Shown here: positions 34,164-44,271 of the stretch, piece by piece
How positions within the stretch are numbered: the stretch's first letter is position 1
Layout: every line of letters starts with the position of its first letter
Made by a program: the position numbers and the translations under genes
Source: Pyrenula massariospora
Lineage: Eukaryota; Ascomycota; Eurotiomycetes; Pyrenulales; Pyrenulaceae
DNA: 64,000 nucleotides
Assembly (NCBI GenBank): GCA_021030905.1
Contig: JAGFMI010000020.1
Coordinates: forward strand, 186,001 to 250,000
Direction of reading: 5' to 3'
The notes under the pieces: generated by a model
What the model saw: only the letters and a program-made list of their open reading frames with translations
What the model was told of the DNA's origin: nothing
The model's database searches: none

Positions 34164-35618
34164 ATGGCAGACCCACAGCCCCAACCCCACCCCCGCCCCT
34201 CATCATTCACCTACCCCCTCTCCCCCTTAGACCAAATCATGCCGCGAACCTACATCCGCATCTTCCTCACCTTCTCCACCTCCTCCCCGGCCGCCGCCCT
34301 CCGCACCCTGCAATCCGGCCTCGAGCACACATGCCGCCAAATCCCCTACCTCAAGGGCCACGTCCACGCCTCGAGCCGCGTCTCAACCCGCCTGCACATC
34401 TCCTGGTCCGACGCCGCCCCGGTCCCAGCCATCCAGCACATCCCCGCGCCACGCGATATGCCGCCGTACGCGGAGCTGAAGCGGCGGCGGGCGCCGTTGC
34501 GCTTTTTCCGGCCGGAGATGTGTCCGGTGGGGGCGGTGGTCGAGCATGCGGATCCGCGGGTTAGGGCGCCGGTGTTTGCGGCGAGTTACTCGCGAGTGGA
34601 GGGTGGGGGGCTGGTGCTGTGCGTGTGCGTGCATCATAATGTGTTTGATGGGACGGGGTTGGGGGAGGTGGTGAGGGTGTGGGCAAGGAATTGTCGGGGG
34701 AGCTCTTCTGATGATGCGGAGCGGGGGACCGAGGATGCCGTGGCGGAGCGGTTCGCGTTGCTGGAGAGTATGTTGGGGTCGGAGGTTGTGGAGCCCAGGT
34801 CGAAGGAAGAGCTGCTCAGTGTCCATCCGGAGTATAGACTCATGTCGTCTCTCCCGACGCCTGCCTCGCAGCCTCCAATACCCAAAATGGGATCAAAGAT
34901 CTTCTCTTTCTCCGGTGCTAAGATCTCATCGACGAAGAAGGCGTTGGCCTCAATTCTACTGCCCGAACACGTAACAACAACCCGCATCCTAACCGCCCTG
35001 CTCTGGTCCTTCATCATTCACATCCGCGCTTCCCGTTCCGGCGGCCCAACCTCCAAGCTCGGCTTCGCCGTCAACGCCCGTCGCCACCTCCCCCCACACA
35101 TCTCCCAGCCGCATCCATATCTCGGCAACGTGAACCTCTACGGCCTCGCCACGCTCCCGCTCTCCTCCCTCGCCGCCGCCCCTAGCCCCCTAGCGCCAAT
35201 AATCTCTGCTATTTCCGCCGCCATCTCGCACATCACCCCCGCCCACCTGCTCTCCGTCTGCGCCCTCGTCTCCGCCACCAACGCAGACCCCGCAGACATA
35301 ATCCCGGGGTGGGACTTTTTCAACGGGCCCGACCTCAGCGTGACGAGCTGGCTCGGGTTGGGGCTGTATGAGTGTGATTTTGGAGAGAGCTTGAGGAATT
35401 ATCCTGAGTTTGTTAGGGTACCGCATGTGGAGGGGGTGGATGGGTTGGTTGTTTTGTTGCCGAGGCGGCGGAGAGGGGAGGAGGGGGGAGAGGAGGGGGG
35501 AAAGGGGGAGCAGGGAGAGGGGGAGGGGGAGGAGGGGATTGAGGTGGTGGTTATGCTGAGGGTGGATGATTTGGAGGCGTTGGAGGCGTGTGAGGCGTTT
35601 AGGGGGTGGTTGGGGTGA
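34164..35618 (+). CDS. BAHD-type acyltransferase (transferase family)
   Basis: A single exon encodes 484 residues, close to the usual length for fungal members related to trichothecene O-acetyltransferases. The catalytic motif HHNVFDG (HxxxD) is present, as is a DFGES motif near the C-terminus in the position of DFGWG. Such enzymes transfer acyl groups from CoA to alcohols or amines of secondary metabolites, usually in the cytosol. Between the last core strands there is a low-complexity insert of Arg, Gly and Glu (RRRRGEEGGEEGG). The gene lies between two pieces of a broken HET gene and has no intron. Codon third positions alternate between C-rich and G-rich blocks twice. No other biosynthetic gene is adjacent. 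Confidence 0.82.
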   Translation: MADPQPQPHPRPSSFTYPLSPLDQIMPRTYIRIFLTFSTSSPAAALRTLQSGLEHTCRQIPYLKGHVHASSRVSTRLHISWSDAAPVPAIQHIPAPRDMPPYAELKRRRAPLRFFRPEMCPVGAVVEHADPRVRAPVFAASYSRVEGGGLVLCVCVHHNVFDGTGLGEVVRVWARNCRGSSSDDAERGTEDAVAERFALLESMLGSEVVEPRSKEELLSVHPEYRLMSSLPTPASQPPIPKMGSKIFSFSGAKISSTKKALASILLPEHVTTTRILTALLWSFIIHIRASRSGGPTSKLGFAVNARRHLPPHISQPHPYLGNVNLYGLATLPLSSLAAAPSPLAPIISAISAAISHITPAHLLSVCALVSATNADPADIIPGWDFFNGPDLSVTSWLGLGLYECDFGESLRNYPEFVRVPHVEGVDGLVVLLPRRRRGEEGGEEGGKGEQGEGEGEEGIEVVVMLRVDDLEALEACEAFRGWLG

Positions 35619-35689
35619 TGGGAGGTGGAGGGAAGGGAAGGGGGGGGGGGGTTCATGGGGACTGTTTTTTGTCGGGACAGAGAGGCTAA

Positions 35690-36096
35690 GATATCAGATC
35701 ATCTTGTAAAGCTCGTTGGCCCGTCAGAATCAATCTTCCCGAGAGTTTTCTCCGACTTGCTCGGTCTTCAATGCTCAAGTATGCCATCTCTCGCATTCTT
35801 TGGCAGGTAGTCCCACTCGTGTTTCGGATTGTTACCAAATTCTTGTCAAGGTTCAAATTGAAGGTTAGGTCACTCTTGGTACTCGTACCAACGAGCCTTC
35901 TTTGGTGGTTTGCGCTGACCCAGCTGCTTAAGCAGCTCGAATGCTTTTGAACTCGTCTCGGTTGCCGGTCCTGGCCAAGCAATGATATGGCCAACTCTTT
36001 GATAGATGCTAGGCATGCAAGCAGCTTGCAGAACACGCTCCTGTAGGTTGAGGTGAGCGATGCAGACCATATCGATCTAGCGGTTATGCAGAGCAC
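35690..36096 (-). pseudogene. HET-domain gene fossil, upstream part
   Basis: Minus-strand translation shows the early HET blocks in one frame: a CIAHLNLQER stretch in the place of the usual CINQ motif, then IYQRVGHIIAWPGPATETSS and FELLKQLG. The conserved features are spread over more than one frame, so the gene is broken. The fragment ends at QDDLIS beside the acyltransferase segment. The other half of the domain begins with the same residues at 33597. Confidence 0.6.
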
Positions 36097-36337
36097 GTTG
36101 CGCTCATGGATGGTATTGACAGCTAGTTTTCATTTGGTTATGAAAAGCACGTGACTTAGGTAGGTGCCATCACCCAATATGGTCCATCCGTGACTTTCTT
36201 CCTTTTCATGTCTCTTCTTGCATCTCTATTGCAGGTGCCTCCACCTGCCTGACCAGCTTTACTCCATTTGCTGGGTACCACAACCTTTGAAAGCCCCTTG
36301 GAGGAAGCAGAAAGGAGAAAGTCACATGCTCAGCTCG

Positions 36338-38590
36338 TTAGACGAGAGTGATTGTTCTTGGCTTGGCCGCAACCAGGTGGCTTAGTTTAAAATTAGGTTT
36401 TGTCTCAATCAAGCCAACCCTCTCATACGCCCCTGGAACTGTTTTGGACGTCGTCACAAGCAGACCACGTGATTGATAACGTTTGTAAGGGTAATCTGTA
36501 TGACAATGTTTGTAAGGGTAATCTGTATGACAACGTTTGTAAGGGTAATCTGTAATATCAGTCTCTGTTAGCATGAGAAAGCTGAAATTCGCTCGATCGT
36601 CTATTAGCTTGTCGAGCGTAACCCTGCACATGACCCCCTTTAAGCCCCCAATGCTCTCAAGGCACGGTATTTTACACAGCACGTTGGATCTCTCAAAGGT
36701 GCCTCTCATCTTAAACTCGAGATCGAACAGCAAACCTTGAATCCAAATTTCCTTCTGTTGACATCCATCATCATGGCTGGTGCAAGTACAAGTCTGCTCG
36801 GAGGAAAAATGCGCAAGATAGGTAAGATCCTCCTGAAGGACACTCATCCCTTCATACATGTATTGGATACCAAAGTTCACGTGGGCCCAAGACCAAGTAG
36901 GATACTCATTATTCACATCAAGTCGCCAGGTAGAATCGCGAGACTTCATCCAAAAGAGGTGCTCAAGAGTAAATGGCTTCCATAGTCCATACCAAGGCGT
37001 CCATTTGGTTCGATTAGTGATACTTGTAGTGATACCGCTCAGAGCCGTAAGTCTATCAGAGTTGAAACTCAACGCACAATTTGTGTAATATTCCAGATTG
37101 TCTCGCCAGAACTTTACCACCTCTTGCTTTTCAAATTCTAACAGAGACTGTGAACTTGATGATGGTGACATGGTCGCCTCAAAAAAAGCTTTTTTTCGCG
37201 ATTTCATACAGTCTTCGTCTGCGGATATTTCGTCGAAAACATTTTCTCGGCATTCCCACGTGATAATACTTCCAAAATTTACCGTTCTCGGTGACAATAA
37301 CCGCTCTTGTACAACCCATCCTCTTTGATGAAGCGGGGCTTCTTGAAACGAATCTTCTGGAAAGCTATGAGTGACCAATTTGAACGGAATCTGATGCCAG
37401 CGACTGAAATCAAAAGATAGGTACATCAGTGGGTTTCGTAATGCGAACAGTCCCTGGCCACTGTGTCGTGCCCCGGTCGCTGCTATTGTGAGAAAGCTAT
37501 TTGCGAAGACTGCCGCCATATTTTGTGCCTCTCGGTGCCAATCGAAAACGGAGTCCTGAACGATACACAAAGCGTCAACCCAGAGATACCGTACTTTGAG
37601 GAAAGTAGCAACGACTATTGCGTCTTGAACCGTCTTTGATAGTCGATCTATACTTAAGCCCTCTCTGAATTGAGAGAACGTAGCTGCTGTCAATCTAAAT
37701 GGTTGGCTTTCGCCCCAACAGTAACTCAGCGTGATGTACCTGCGGTCACTAATAGATGTCTCTGTTGTTTCAATTAGATGTACGAGATTTTTTTCTCGAT
37801 AGAGATGTATATCGATAAGTCGCTTTGGCAGCTCGTCTTGCAATGTACTTGAGGCACGGTAGTTGCACTTGCGGTGGCATTGAGAGCACTTACTCAACCA
37901 GTCTTGGATCAAAGACCAAGCGGCTGCGGAGTCGGTCCTGTAAAAGAGAGCAGCCTTGTGCACTATATCTCCCAAAATCTGTTCTGAAATGCGAATATTA
38001 CAGGGTCCTAATTTCAAGATTTCGAAACAATTTACCCCTACGATAGCCTCAACGGAGTAGTCAGTCCCAGCCCTAGGGTCAGAATGTTTGTTGCATTCAA
38101 TGAAAATGCGCTCTGCTTTGCGAATTTCATGTGAGCGGGCTTCTGTGCTAACTTTGTGATCTGAAGAAGGAAGATAATACAGAATAAGTGTGCATAGATG
38201 GCACCCTATAGCAGCCGATGTTTCGAGAGCAGAACAAGATATGTGATGCGCGAATTTCTTGTTTCCGTAGCTCATAGGTGATTCAATATGTGCAAATAAT
38301 TGTGAACCTAGCTTCATACATGTCGAACAAAGCTTTCCTGGTTCAATTTTTGCGGTTTTTGGTACGACATCAACTCCTGCCTCAGCGATGGGTACAAAAT
38401 CTCCTTTCCAATTAGATATAGGGGGGCAATTGACTGGTCGGACGATTATTTCTGAGCAATTTAGGCGCCTATCTTGCTCCTTTCTTGGCAGAGTACGAGT
38501 GAGAGAATTTCGAAGACCACGAATGAAGCCACGGTACTTTGCCTTGCCCGTCTTTGCCTCGCCCGGTTTTGCCTCATCCTGACGCTCCAT
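36338..38590 (-). CDS. HET-domain protein (heterokaryon incompatibility)
   Basis: A single exon encodes 750 residues. The N-terminus is Lys-rich. A zinc-like Cys pair (LCSTCMKLG) lies near residue 90, as is common before HET domains. The HET domain itself has YITLSYCWGES, LWVDALCIVQD and, later, RGWVVQERLLSPRTVNFG. HET domains trigger a cell-death response after recognition of a genetically different partner or another signal. Close to the C-terminus DYPYKRCHT-like units are repeated three times, encoded by a 27-base DNA repeat. The frame is intact throughout. No partner gene such as het-s or an NLR is adjacent. Confidence 0.88.
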   Translation of the reverse strand: MERQDEAKPGEAKTGKAKYRGFIRGLRNSLTRTLPRKEQDRRLNCSEIIVRPVNCPPISNWKGDFVPIAEAGVDVVPKTAKIEPGKLCSTCMKLGSQLFAHIESPMSYGNKKFAHHISCSALETSAAIGCHLCTLILYYLPSSDHKVSTEARSHEIRKAERIFIECNKHSDPRAGTDYSVEAIVGVNCFEILKLGPCNIRISEQILGDIVHKAALFYRTDSAAAWSLIQDWLSKCSQCHRKCNYRASSTLQDELPKRLIDIHLYREKNLVHLIETTETSISDRRYITLSYCWGESQPFRLTAATFSQFREGLSIDRLSKTVQDAIVVATFLKVRYLWVDALCIVQDSVFDWHREAQNMAAVFANSFLTIAATGARHSGQGLFALRNPLMYLSFDFSRWHQIPFKLVTHSFPEDSFQEAPLHQRGWVVQERLLSPRTVNFGSIITWECRENVFDEISADEDCMKSRKKAFFEATMSPSSSSQSLLEFEKQEVVKFWRDNLEYYTNCALSFNSDRLTALSGITTSITNRTKWTPWYGLWKPFTLEHLFWMKSRDSTWRLDVNNEYPTWSWAHVNFGIQYMYEGMSVLQEDLTYLAHFSSEQTCTCTSHDDGCQQKEIWIQGLLFDLEFKMRGTFERSNVLCKIPCLESIGGLKGVMCRVTLDKLIDDRANFSFLMLTETDITDYPYKRCHTDYPYKHCHTDYPYKRYQSRGLLVTTSKTVPGAYERVGLIETKPNFKLSHLVAAKPRTITLV
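36478..36554 (-). repeat. 27-base in-frame minisatellite in the HET gene
   Basis: Units begin at 36478, 36505 and 36532. The first two are identical except for one base and the third is slightly shorter in its match. Each adds nine residues (TDYPYKRCH or TDYPYKHCH) to the HET protein. The near identity shows recent expansion, and the unit length keeps the frame. Confidence 0.9.
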
Positions 38591-39314
38591 GATCCAAAAA
38601 GCACCAGCAATTTGTCCGCAAAATGATGTTTTGTTAGACTAGAAGATCGTTGTAAGAAGCAGGCCGAGACTTTCAGCTACATTTAAGTATGTAACGTAGA
38701 GCAAGAGCGATTGAGACTCTTCGCTCGACAGCGGGGCTGTGCCGCTCACTACGATGGCGTGACGTATTCTCGCATTTTGTGTACTACGTGACTGGCCTTG
38801 GCTCCTTGGCATCCCAATCATATGGCCGCGGTCCTAGTTAATCCTTTTCGGGCACAAGGCTGCAAATATTCGCCAACCACACCAAGATTTCTTCAAGGCA
38901 AGAGCTTGAAAGATCATGTATCAAGGGATTTACTTTCATTCGTTCAAGAACCATTAGTTCGGGTGAGGAGATGCAAGGGCGCAAGGTGTCTCGCAGGGGT
39001 CGTGGCGTGGTGTGGCCTATTGGGGCGGCAGGCAGGGTGTGTTGTTATGGTGAGGGTGGTGAGATTAGGAGATCGGGATCGGGAGTAATAATGGTGGGGG
39101 TGGGGACTTGTTTTAAGGATTTAGCGAGAAGGTCATCCATAGGATGTCTGATGTATTTCATCACGACCTATTGTCCCAAAGTCAGAAGGTCTGGGGCCCG
39201 CCATCAAAGCGTACCAGTCCTTACAGAGCCACCAAGAAGTCCATTTCAATAGACAATCACCAGAATTGATTCTCATATCCACCTCTCCCTCTTCAAACAA
39301 TCCAACAGCCCCCT
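38591..39314. other. Intergenic, nothing firm
   Basis: A 724-base gap between the HET gene and KAP120. 38960-39110 is G-rich. The left part presumably contains the HET promoter. No gene was supported. Confidence 0.5.
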
Positions 39315-42300
39315 TCAGAGAACATTCAACCCCGCAAACCCTCTCACAACCGCCTCATCAACCCGACTGAGCCACTCCCCCCTAAACACTTCCTCCCCAC
39401 CCACATCTCTCACCAACCGCCCCACCCTCTCCGCCAAGAAAAGCCTAATATTCACCCTCAACACCGGATCCACCCGACTCCTCTCCCTCCGCCGCCCGTC
39501 CTCCGCGCTATCGCTCCACCCGTCACTCACCGCATGCTCGTCCCAGACAACGAGGTAATCCCCACCCCGATCCTCTGCCTCTTCAGCGAGCTCAGTCACG
39601 ATGTCGGTCCAGATGCTGAGGAGGGACTGGAGATTCTCGAGCAGGACGACGGGGATGGCAGAGAGGAGGGAGGTGAGGGCGAGTGCGGTCAGTTTCTTGC
39701 GGTTGACATCGCTGGTGGCGTCCCAGGAGGAGAGCCAGGCGGGGATCAGCCAGGTGATTGTCGGGTTTGGGAGACTGGGGTCTTGGGGGCCTATGCCGGT
39801 GGCGGGAGGGGACGAGGCGTTGATGGCTTCGACAAAGAGGCTTGGGTTGGGCCAGGCGAGGCGGGAGAGGAGGGCGAGGAAGTCGGTGACGGTGACGTCG
39901 TCGGTGGAGGGGGGTTTACGGGAGGGACGCGGGTCAAGGGTGTACGTGTAGTTTTCGCGCAGCATGGTGAGGATTTTGGGGAGAAGGCCGGATGAGACGA
40001 GGTTTTGGGCGAGGAGGGTTAGGGCGTCTTGCTGGGTGGTTTTGTCGAGGGAAGAGATGCTTCGTACGAGTGATTCGAGGACGGTGGTGATTTGGGCGAC
40101 TTGGTTGCGTGATTGGGAGCTTGTACTGGAGCTAGGGAGAAGACTGTTCAGAGTTAATAGGAAGGCGGGGAGAATAGTCGGAGAGAGCATAGTAGCAGGG
40201 GAGAGAAGGATGAAGCTCTCGCATATTTCGAGTGCTGGGCGAAGAGAATCCATTCCTAGTTCAAGGATTGGCAGCAGATATGCCGATAGCGATAGAAGCT
40301 CTGGAGTTGTAGAATCGGTAGGAGTTTGATGTGTGATAGCTAGTAGCAGCTCTAGGGCCTCTTCTAGTAGGTACAGAAGACTTTCAGATCCAGGCTCCAG
40401 TGAACTGCGTATCAGAGGTATTATCATGGGTTGATATTTGATCGAATCTGGCCCGAGTGATTGAATAATTGCCGTGATCAGAGTGAGAATGGCCTGCTTC
40501 ATGAGGTTCTCGTCCTGGTCCCATAGAGCTGGCAGCATCGAGATTAATGTATCGGCGTAGGGAGTGAGCTTAGATTGCATCTTCGTGACAGCGATTCGAA
40601 CTGTCTCTAGCAACGCCATTTTGGTCTCTGGTAATTCAACCTCGGAGATCAGCTTCATCAGTGACTCTAGGAGAGACGCTGCGTATGGTTCAAAGTCCTC
40701 ATACTTGAACTCGAATGGTTCTAGGACGCTTCGGAGCTGTCGGCCAGCAGTAACACGCACAACTTGGTCATTGAGAGGATCGGTATCATTGAAAAGGTGT
40801 TGAAATATTGCATAGATTGTGTTCCGGTCCAAGTCTGCCGGTTTAATCGGAACCCACTGACCCAGTAATATTACAATCCGCCGCCGGATCAGATTGTATC
40901 TTGGTTGCTGTACCTGAACCTCCGCGATTAACGTTGAGGTCAGAAACTGGTTGAAGTCAAGGGCGTCCTCGAGACATGGCGCAGCTTGTCCAATCGCAGA
41001 ATATATGGAGTCCTTGAAGACCACGTTTTGGTTCTCGATGGTTCCATGCTGTCGGAAGACTTCTATCAGTCGGGGAACAAGTAGCTGTTTAAAATTGATG
41101 ATAAGATCCAGGAATAGCTTCTCGGAGCAAGAGCGAACTGAAAACTCCCATGCATCGGCTATCTCCTCTTCCCGTTTCTCCCACTCCTCTGGCTCTTCCT
41201 CCCAGTTCTTTAACTCATCATCACTGAAAACGAAGAACTTCGTAACTAGTAGCTCCATCATTTGCATCACGAAGTCTTCTGTAAGTACTGACATTTTGAT
41301 AAGATTGACGGCAGATTGACGCTCTTCCTTGTCTTCCGCTGTTTGAAACTTGAACGTCTGTGCCGGATTGAAAGCCATTTTGACACAAGCTCGTATTATA
41401 AGCAGTCCTTTCAGACTCAATCTCTCTAAGTCAGGCTTATCACTCTCCGCTTTGTCACCATCTGTGCCGATCTTGCCTGTAGACAGGGACTCAGGTGCTC
41501 CAAAGCACTCTCCTAGCTGCGCGATTAGATTTAAATAATTCCGTAGCATGTTCCCGAAATCCGGTAAGAGAACAAACGCTGCCGGGTGAGCCCTAGCCAT
41601 CTCCAGATGCAGCTTTGCAAACTGACGAAGATGCGCAGCGACCAATACGTGAGCCTGACTACGCTCGGCGGCCTCCACGGTCACAGATGAATAGAATTGA
41701 TTAAGTTGTTGTTGTATTATGGCCCAAAGTTCCTCCACATCTTTGGCACGATTTGCATGTTCGTAGCCGGAAACGAGGAGCCTCCGTAATACCTTTAGAA
41801 CGAGCAGAGACTGTTGCAAGTGGCTCAAAACATCTGGTGAGGCTCCATTTTGCGATTTGTCAGAAGTCAACGTACCCATCCATTTTCGGGAAAGGTCAAG
41901 ATAGATTCCACCAAGTACTTGAACAAGCTCTGGACTGACGCGCAAAAGACTACTTCGCATACGAGAGAGGCGACCTGTTGACAGCTCTTTTACTATTGGC
42001 AAAATAGTCATCAAAGTGCTTTTAAGATATCTTGGATCTGTCTCTGGCTGAGTAGCTTTCCCTAAGTGATCGATAAGCTCTGCAACAAGGCTTGGCCATT
42101 CGTTTGGAAACTCGTAACGCGCGATCTTCGCCACAATTAAGCCATTAAACCTAGTCAGCACATCCTCTGGCTCATGCACGCCTGCTTCGAGTGCACGTGT
42201 CCTAATCTGAAGCTTTTCTTCTTTCGATAGAGGTTTTGGGGATGTCTTTCTCCAACGATTATCTATGCCATTCTTGATCTGAGTGAGACTCAATAAGCGG

Positions 42301-42515
42301 AGGTCCAAAGGTAAAGCGTTGCTGAGAAAGACATCTTGAAGTTGGGAGTAGTATCCAGGACTCGTTTCCCAATTCTTCAATTGCTGCTGCCCACTGGTGA
42401 GAGACGAGTGAGAGTTACCTCCCTGGCGGCCGCTTGCTGCTTCGAGCGCTTGCAAAATGCTCTGAGAGTCAAGAGGGACAGCAGCGCCTTCAGCTTCAAT
42501 GCTGAAGCTGGGCAT
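39315..42515 (-). CDS. KAP120: Importin-beta family karyopherin, Kap120/importin-11 type
   Basis: A single exon encodes 1066 residues, a normal length for the family. An importin-beta N-terminal region is visible (LLSLTQIKNGIDNRWRKT and YEFPNEWPSLVAELIDHL), followed by HEAT-like helical repeats through the rest of the protein. An acidic stretch (NWEEEPEEWEKREEEIADAW) resembles the acidic loop of importin-11/Kap120. The protein should carry cargo through nuclear pores in a Ran-GTP-dependent way; yeast Kap120 is involved in import of ribosome-assembly factors. The start is the first ATG. The gene is back to back with PEX2, 370 bases away. The 3' 700 bases are very GC-rich with a C-to-G switch near 39570. 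Confidence 0.88.
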   Translation of the reverse strand: MPSFSIEAEGAAVPLDSQSILQALEAASGRQGGNSHSSLTSGQQQLKNWETSPGYYSQLQDVFLSNALPLDLRLLSLTQIKNGIDNRWRKTSPKPLSKEEKLQIRTRALEAGVHEPEDVLTRFNGLIVAKIARYEFPNEWPSLVAELIDHLGKATQPETDPRYLKSTLMTILPIVKELSTGRLSRMRSSLLRVSPELVQVLGGIYLDLSRKWMGTLTSDKSQNGASPDVLSHLQQSLLVLKVLRRLLVSGYEHANRAKDVEELWAIIQQQLNQFYSSVTVEAAERSQAHVLVAAHLRQFAKLHLEMARAHPAAFVLLPDFGNMLRNYLNLIAQLGECFGAPESLSTGKIGTDGDKAESDKPDLERLSLKGLLIIRACVKMAFNPAQTFKFQTAEDKEERQSAVNLIKMSVLTEDFVMQMMELLVTKFFVFSDDELKNWEEEPEEWEKREEEIADAWEFSVRSCSEKLFLDLIINFKQLLVPRLIEVFRQHGTIENQNVVFKDSIYSAIGQAAPCLEDALDFNQFLTSTLIAEVQVQQPRYNLIRRRIVILLGQWVPIKPADLDRNTIYAIFQHLFNDTDPLNDQVVRVTAGRQLRSVLEPFEFKYEDFEPYAASLLESLMKLISEVELPETKMALLETVRIAVTKMQSKLTPYADTLISMLPALWDQDENLMKQAILTLITAIIQSLGPDSIKYQPMIIPLIRSSLEPGSESLLYLLEEALELLLAITHQTPTDSTTPELLSLSAYLLPILELGMDSLRPALEICESFILLSPATMLSPTILPAFLLTLNSLLPSSSTSSQSRNQVAQITTVLESLVRSISSLDKTTQQDALTLLAQNLVSSGLLPKILTMLRENYTYTLDPRPSRKPPSTDDVTVTDFLALLSRLAWPNPSLFVEAINASSPPATGIGPQDPSLPNPTITWLIPAWLSSWDATSDVNRKKLTALALTSLLSAIPVVLLENLQSLLSIWTDIVTELAEEAEDRGGDYLVVWDEHAVSDGWSDSAEDGRRRERSRVDPVLRVNIRLFLAERVGRLVRDVGGEEVFRGEWLSRVDEAVVRGFAGLNVL

Positions 42516-42885
42516 CTTGTTCTCATCAATGGGCTACGATCTGCCCTACCATCAGCAACCTGGCGCCCGGGATCTGAGTTGTGCACATATGCACATAGGT
42601 ACGTCTAGTCGTAGGCAAAACAAGAGAAACAATTTCCCGCTATTAGGTTCCACTGACCAGCGCTTGGCAAGGCTGAGCTGCAAGGCTGGCTAGCCTCCGC
42701 TGTGCACGGGCCACTACGGTTGCGCCGAAAATTCCGCGGACCTCGGCCTGCAGCAGCTGTAGAGACGCGAGAAGTTCCATAGCTCTAGCTAGCATCGCAG
42801 CTTTCTCAACGACAGCCGATGTTGGGTTCTTGAAAGAGATGGAAACCACTGCAGACGACACGATTATAACCATGATCCCATTACA
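42516..42885. promoter_or_regulatory. Shared divergent promoter of KAP120 and PEX2
   Basis: 370 bases separate the two start codons. The region has no TATA box in a convincing place. Divergent housekeeping promoters of this size are common in filamentous fungi. Confidence 0.55.
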
Positions 42886-44271
42886 ATGACCTCGCCGAAC
42901 TTCGCTGCAGCTCAGGCGCGGATCCTCGAAAGACGCCAATCGCGCGAAGCTGAAATAGCTGCAGCCCATAGTCGCCTTGATTCTTGGGCCCGATCTTCGC
43001 ACCTACCCAAAATTATCGGACTCCCTGCAGGTTCATTATGGCGGATTCTCAAGTCTCGGACGGGCACATCTCCTATCCACCGCGTTGGGCAGGTTGATGC
43101 GGAGCTCCTTGACGAAGAGCTACTCAGTCTCCTGAAAGGCCAAGTCGCAGATGCCTTGAAATATTACGACGCTAACTTGCAAACCGACTGGTCGGAGGAG
43201 ATACTCCTTGCACTACGTGCAGTCTTGTTCAAGCTTAGCATCTGGGACCACAATGCGACCTACGGTGCTCGGCTGCAGAATCTTGTCTACTCGGACGCCC
43301 GGAGCACGGCCATAGGGGAAGCAGCATCGCCAAAGAAATGGCAGAAAAGCGCATATGGACTGATCACGGTCTTCGGAAGATACGGTTGGGGAAAATGGCA
43401 GGATTGGCTGCTGGACCAGGAGCCTGACTACACTCGGCCTGCTGATTCTCGGAAGGAGCTCTTATCACGTCTGACGGACCATATTTCGACTGCGCATGGA
43501 ATTGCTTCCTTTCTTTCATTCTGTGTCTTCCTAGTGAATGGACGCTATCGAACCTTGACCAATAGGCTGCTCAGACTACGACTTGTTAGTCCAAGCAGCC
43601 AAGTCCGTCGCGAAGTCAGCTTCGAATACCTGAACCGTCAACTTGTATGGCACGCTTTCACCGAGTTTCTGCTGTTTCTACTTCCTCTCGTAGGTATCAG
43701 CCGATGGCGTCGCTGGCTATCTCGCGCATGGAGGAAAGCCAAAGCGGTTCTCAAATCTAATTCGCAAGACCAAGAGAATGAGGAGCTGGAGAAGAATGGA
43801 CCTTTAGCTTCGCTTCCAGAACGTACGTGCGCAATATGTTACTCAGATGCTAACCCAGCTTCTACCACCGAGGCCGAGATACTTGGTGCAAATGCTGCAG
43901 CAGGAGGTGGAGTGGTCGGATCTTCGCAGACTGACATTGTCAATCCGTACGAGACTATTCCTTGCGGATGTGTCTACTGCTTTGTCTGTCTAGCGACCAA
44001 GATCGAGGGAGAGGAAGGAGAGGGCTGGTTATGCCTACGATGCGGAGAGGTGGTGAAGTCTTGTCGGCCATGGAGAGGAGATGTTCTAGTAGAGGAAGAG
44101 AGAAAACCAGGAACCAAGAGCGTTGGCTTTGCGGACGATCTAGGAAGTGAGAATGAAGATCACCCATCAAAGGACAAGGAAGTTGACCAAGGTTCCGACA
44201 CTAAGCAGTGGCGATCGTTGGGCCGACAACAAGACTTACAAGAATCACAAACTCTGGAGAACGCAACATGA
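42886..44271 (+). CDS. PEX2: Peroxisomal RING ubiquitin ligase Pex2
   Basis: A single exon encodes 461 residues. The N-terminal two thirds match the Pex2/Pex12 region with membrane-associated helices (FGRYGWGKWQDWLL, then FTEFLLFLLPLVG). A C-terminal RING-type finger follows: CAIC near residue 313, then CGCVYCFVC and CLRC. Pex2 forms a ligase complex with Pex10 and Pex12 in the peroxisomal membrane and ubiquitinates the import receptor Pex5 for recycling. Between the first and second Cys pairs there is an Ala/Gly-rich insert of about 30 residues, as in other ascomycete Pex2 proteins. The acidic tail after the RING is polar and likely disordered. Confidence 0.92.
   Translation: MTSPNFAAAQARILERRQSREAEIAAAHSRLDSWARSSHLPKIIGLPAGSLWRILKSRTGTSPIHRVGQVDAELLDEELLSLLKGQVADALKYYDANLQTDWSEEILLALRAVLFKLSIWDHNATYGARLQNLVYSDARSTAIGEAASPKKWQKSAYGLITVFGRYGWGKWQDWLLDQEPDYTRPADSRKELLSRLTDHISTAHGIASFLSFCVFLVNGRYRTLTNRLLRLRLVSPSSQVRREVSFEYLNRQLVWHAFTEFLLFLLPLVGISRWRRWLSRAWRKAKAVLKSNSQDQENEELEKNGPLASLPERTCAICYSDANPASTTEAEILGANAAAGGGVVGSSQTDIVNPYETIPCGCVYCFVCLATKIEGEEGEGWLCLRCGEVVKSCRPWRGDVLVEEERKPGTKSVGFADDLGSENEDHPSKDKEVDQGSDTKQWRSLGRQQDLQESQTLENAT

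Noticed and set aside
13545-35618. A secondary-metabolite cluster (alcohol dehydrogenase, dehydratase, acyltransferase)
   Set aside because: The genes are 10 kb or more apart and there is no backbone enzyme such as a polyketide synthase, NRPS or terpene cyclase in the window.
36478-36554. CRISPR-like direct repeats
   Set aside because: The units abut without spacers and lie in frame in a eukaryotic coding gene; it is a minisatellite.
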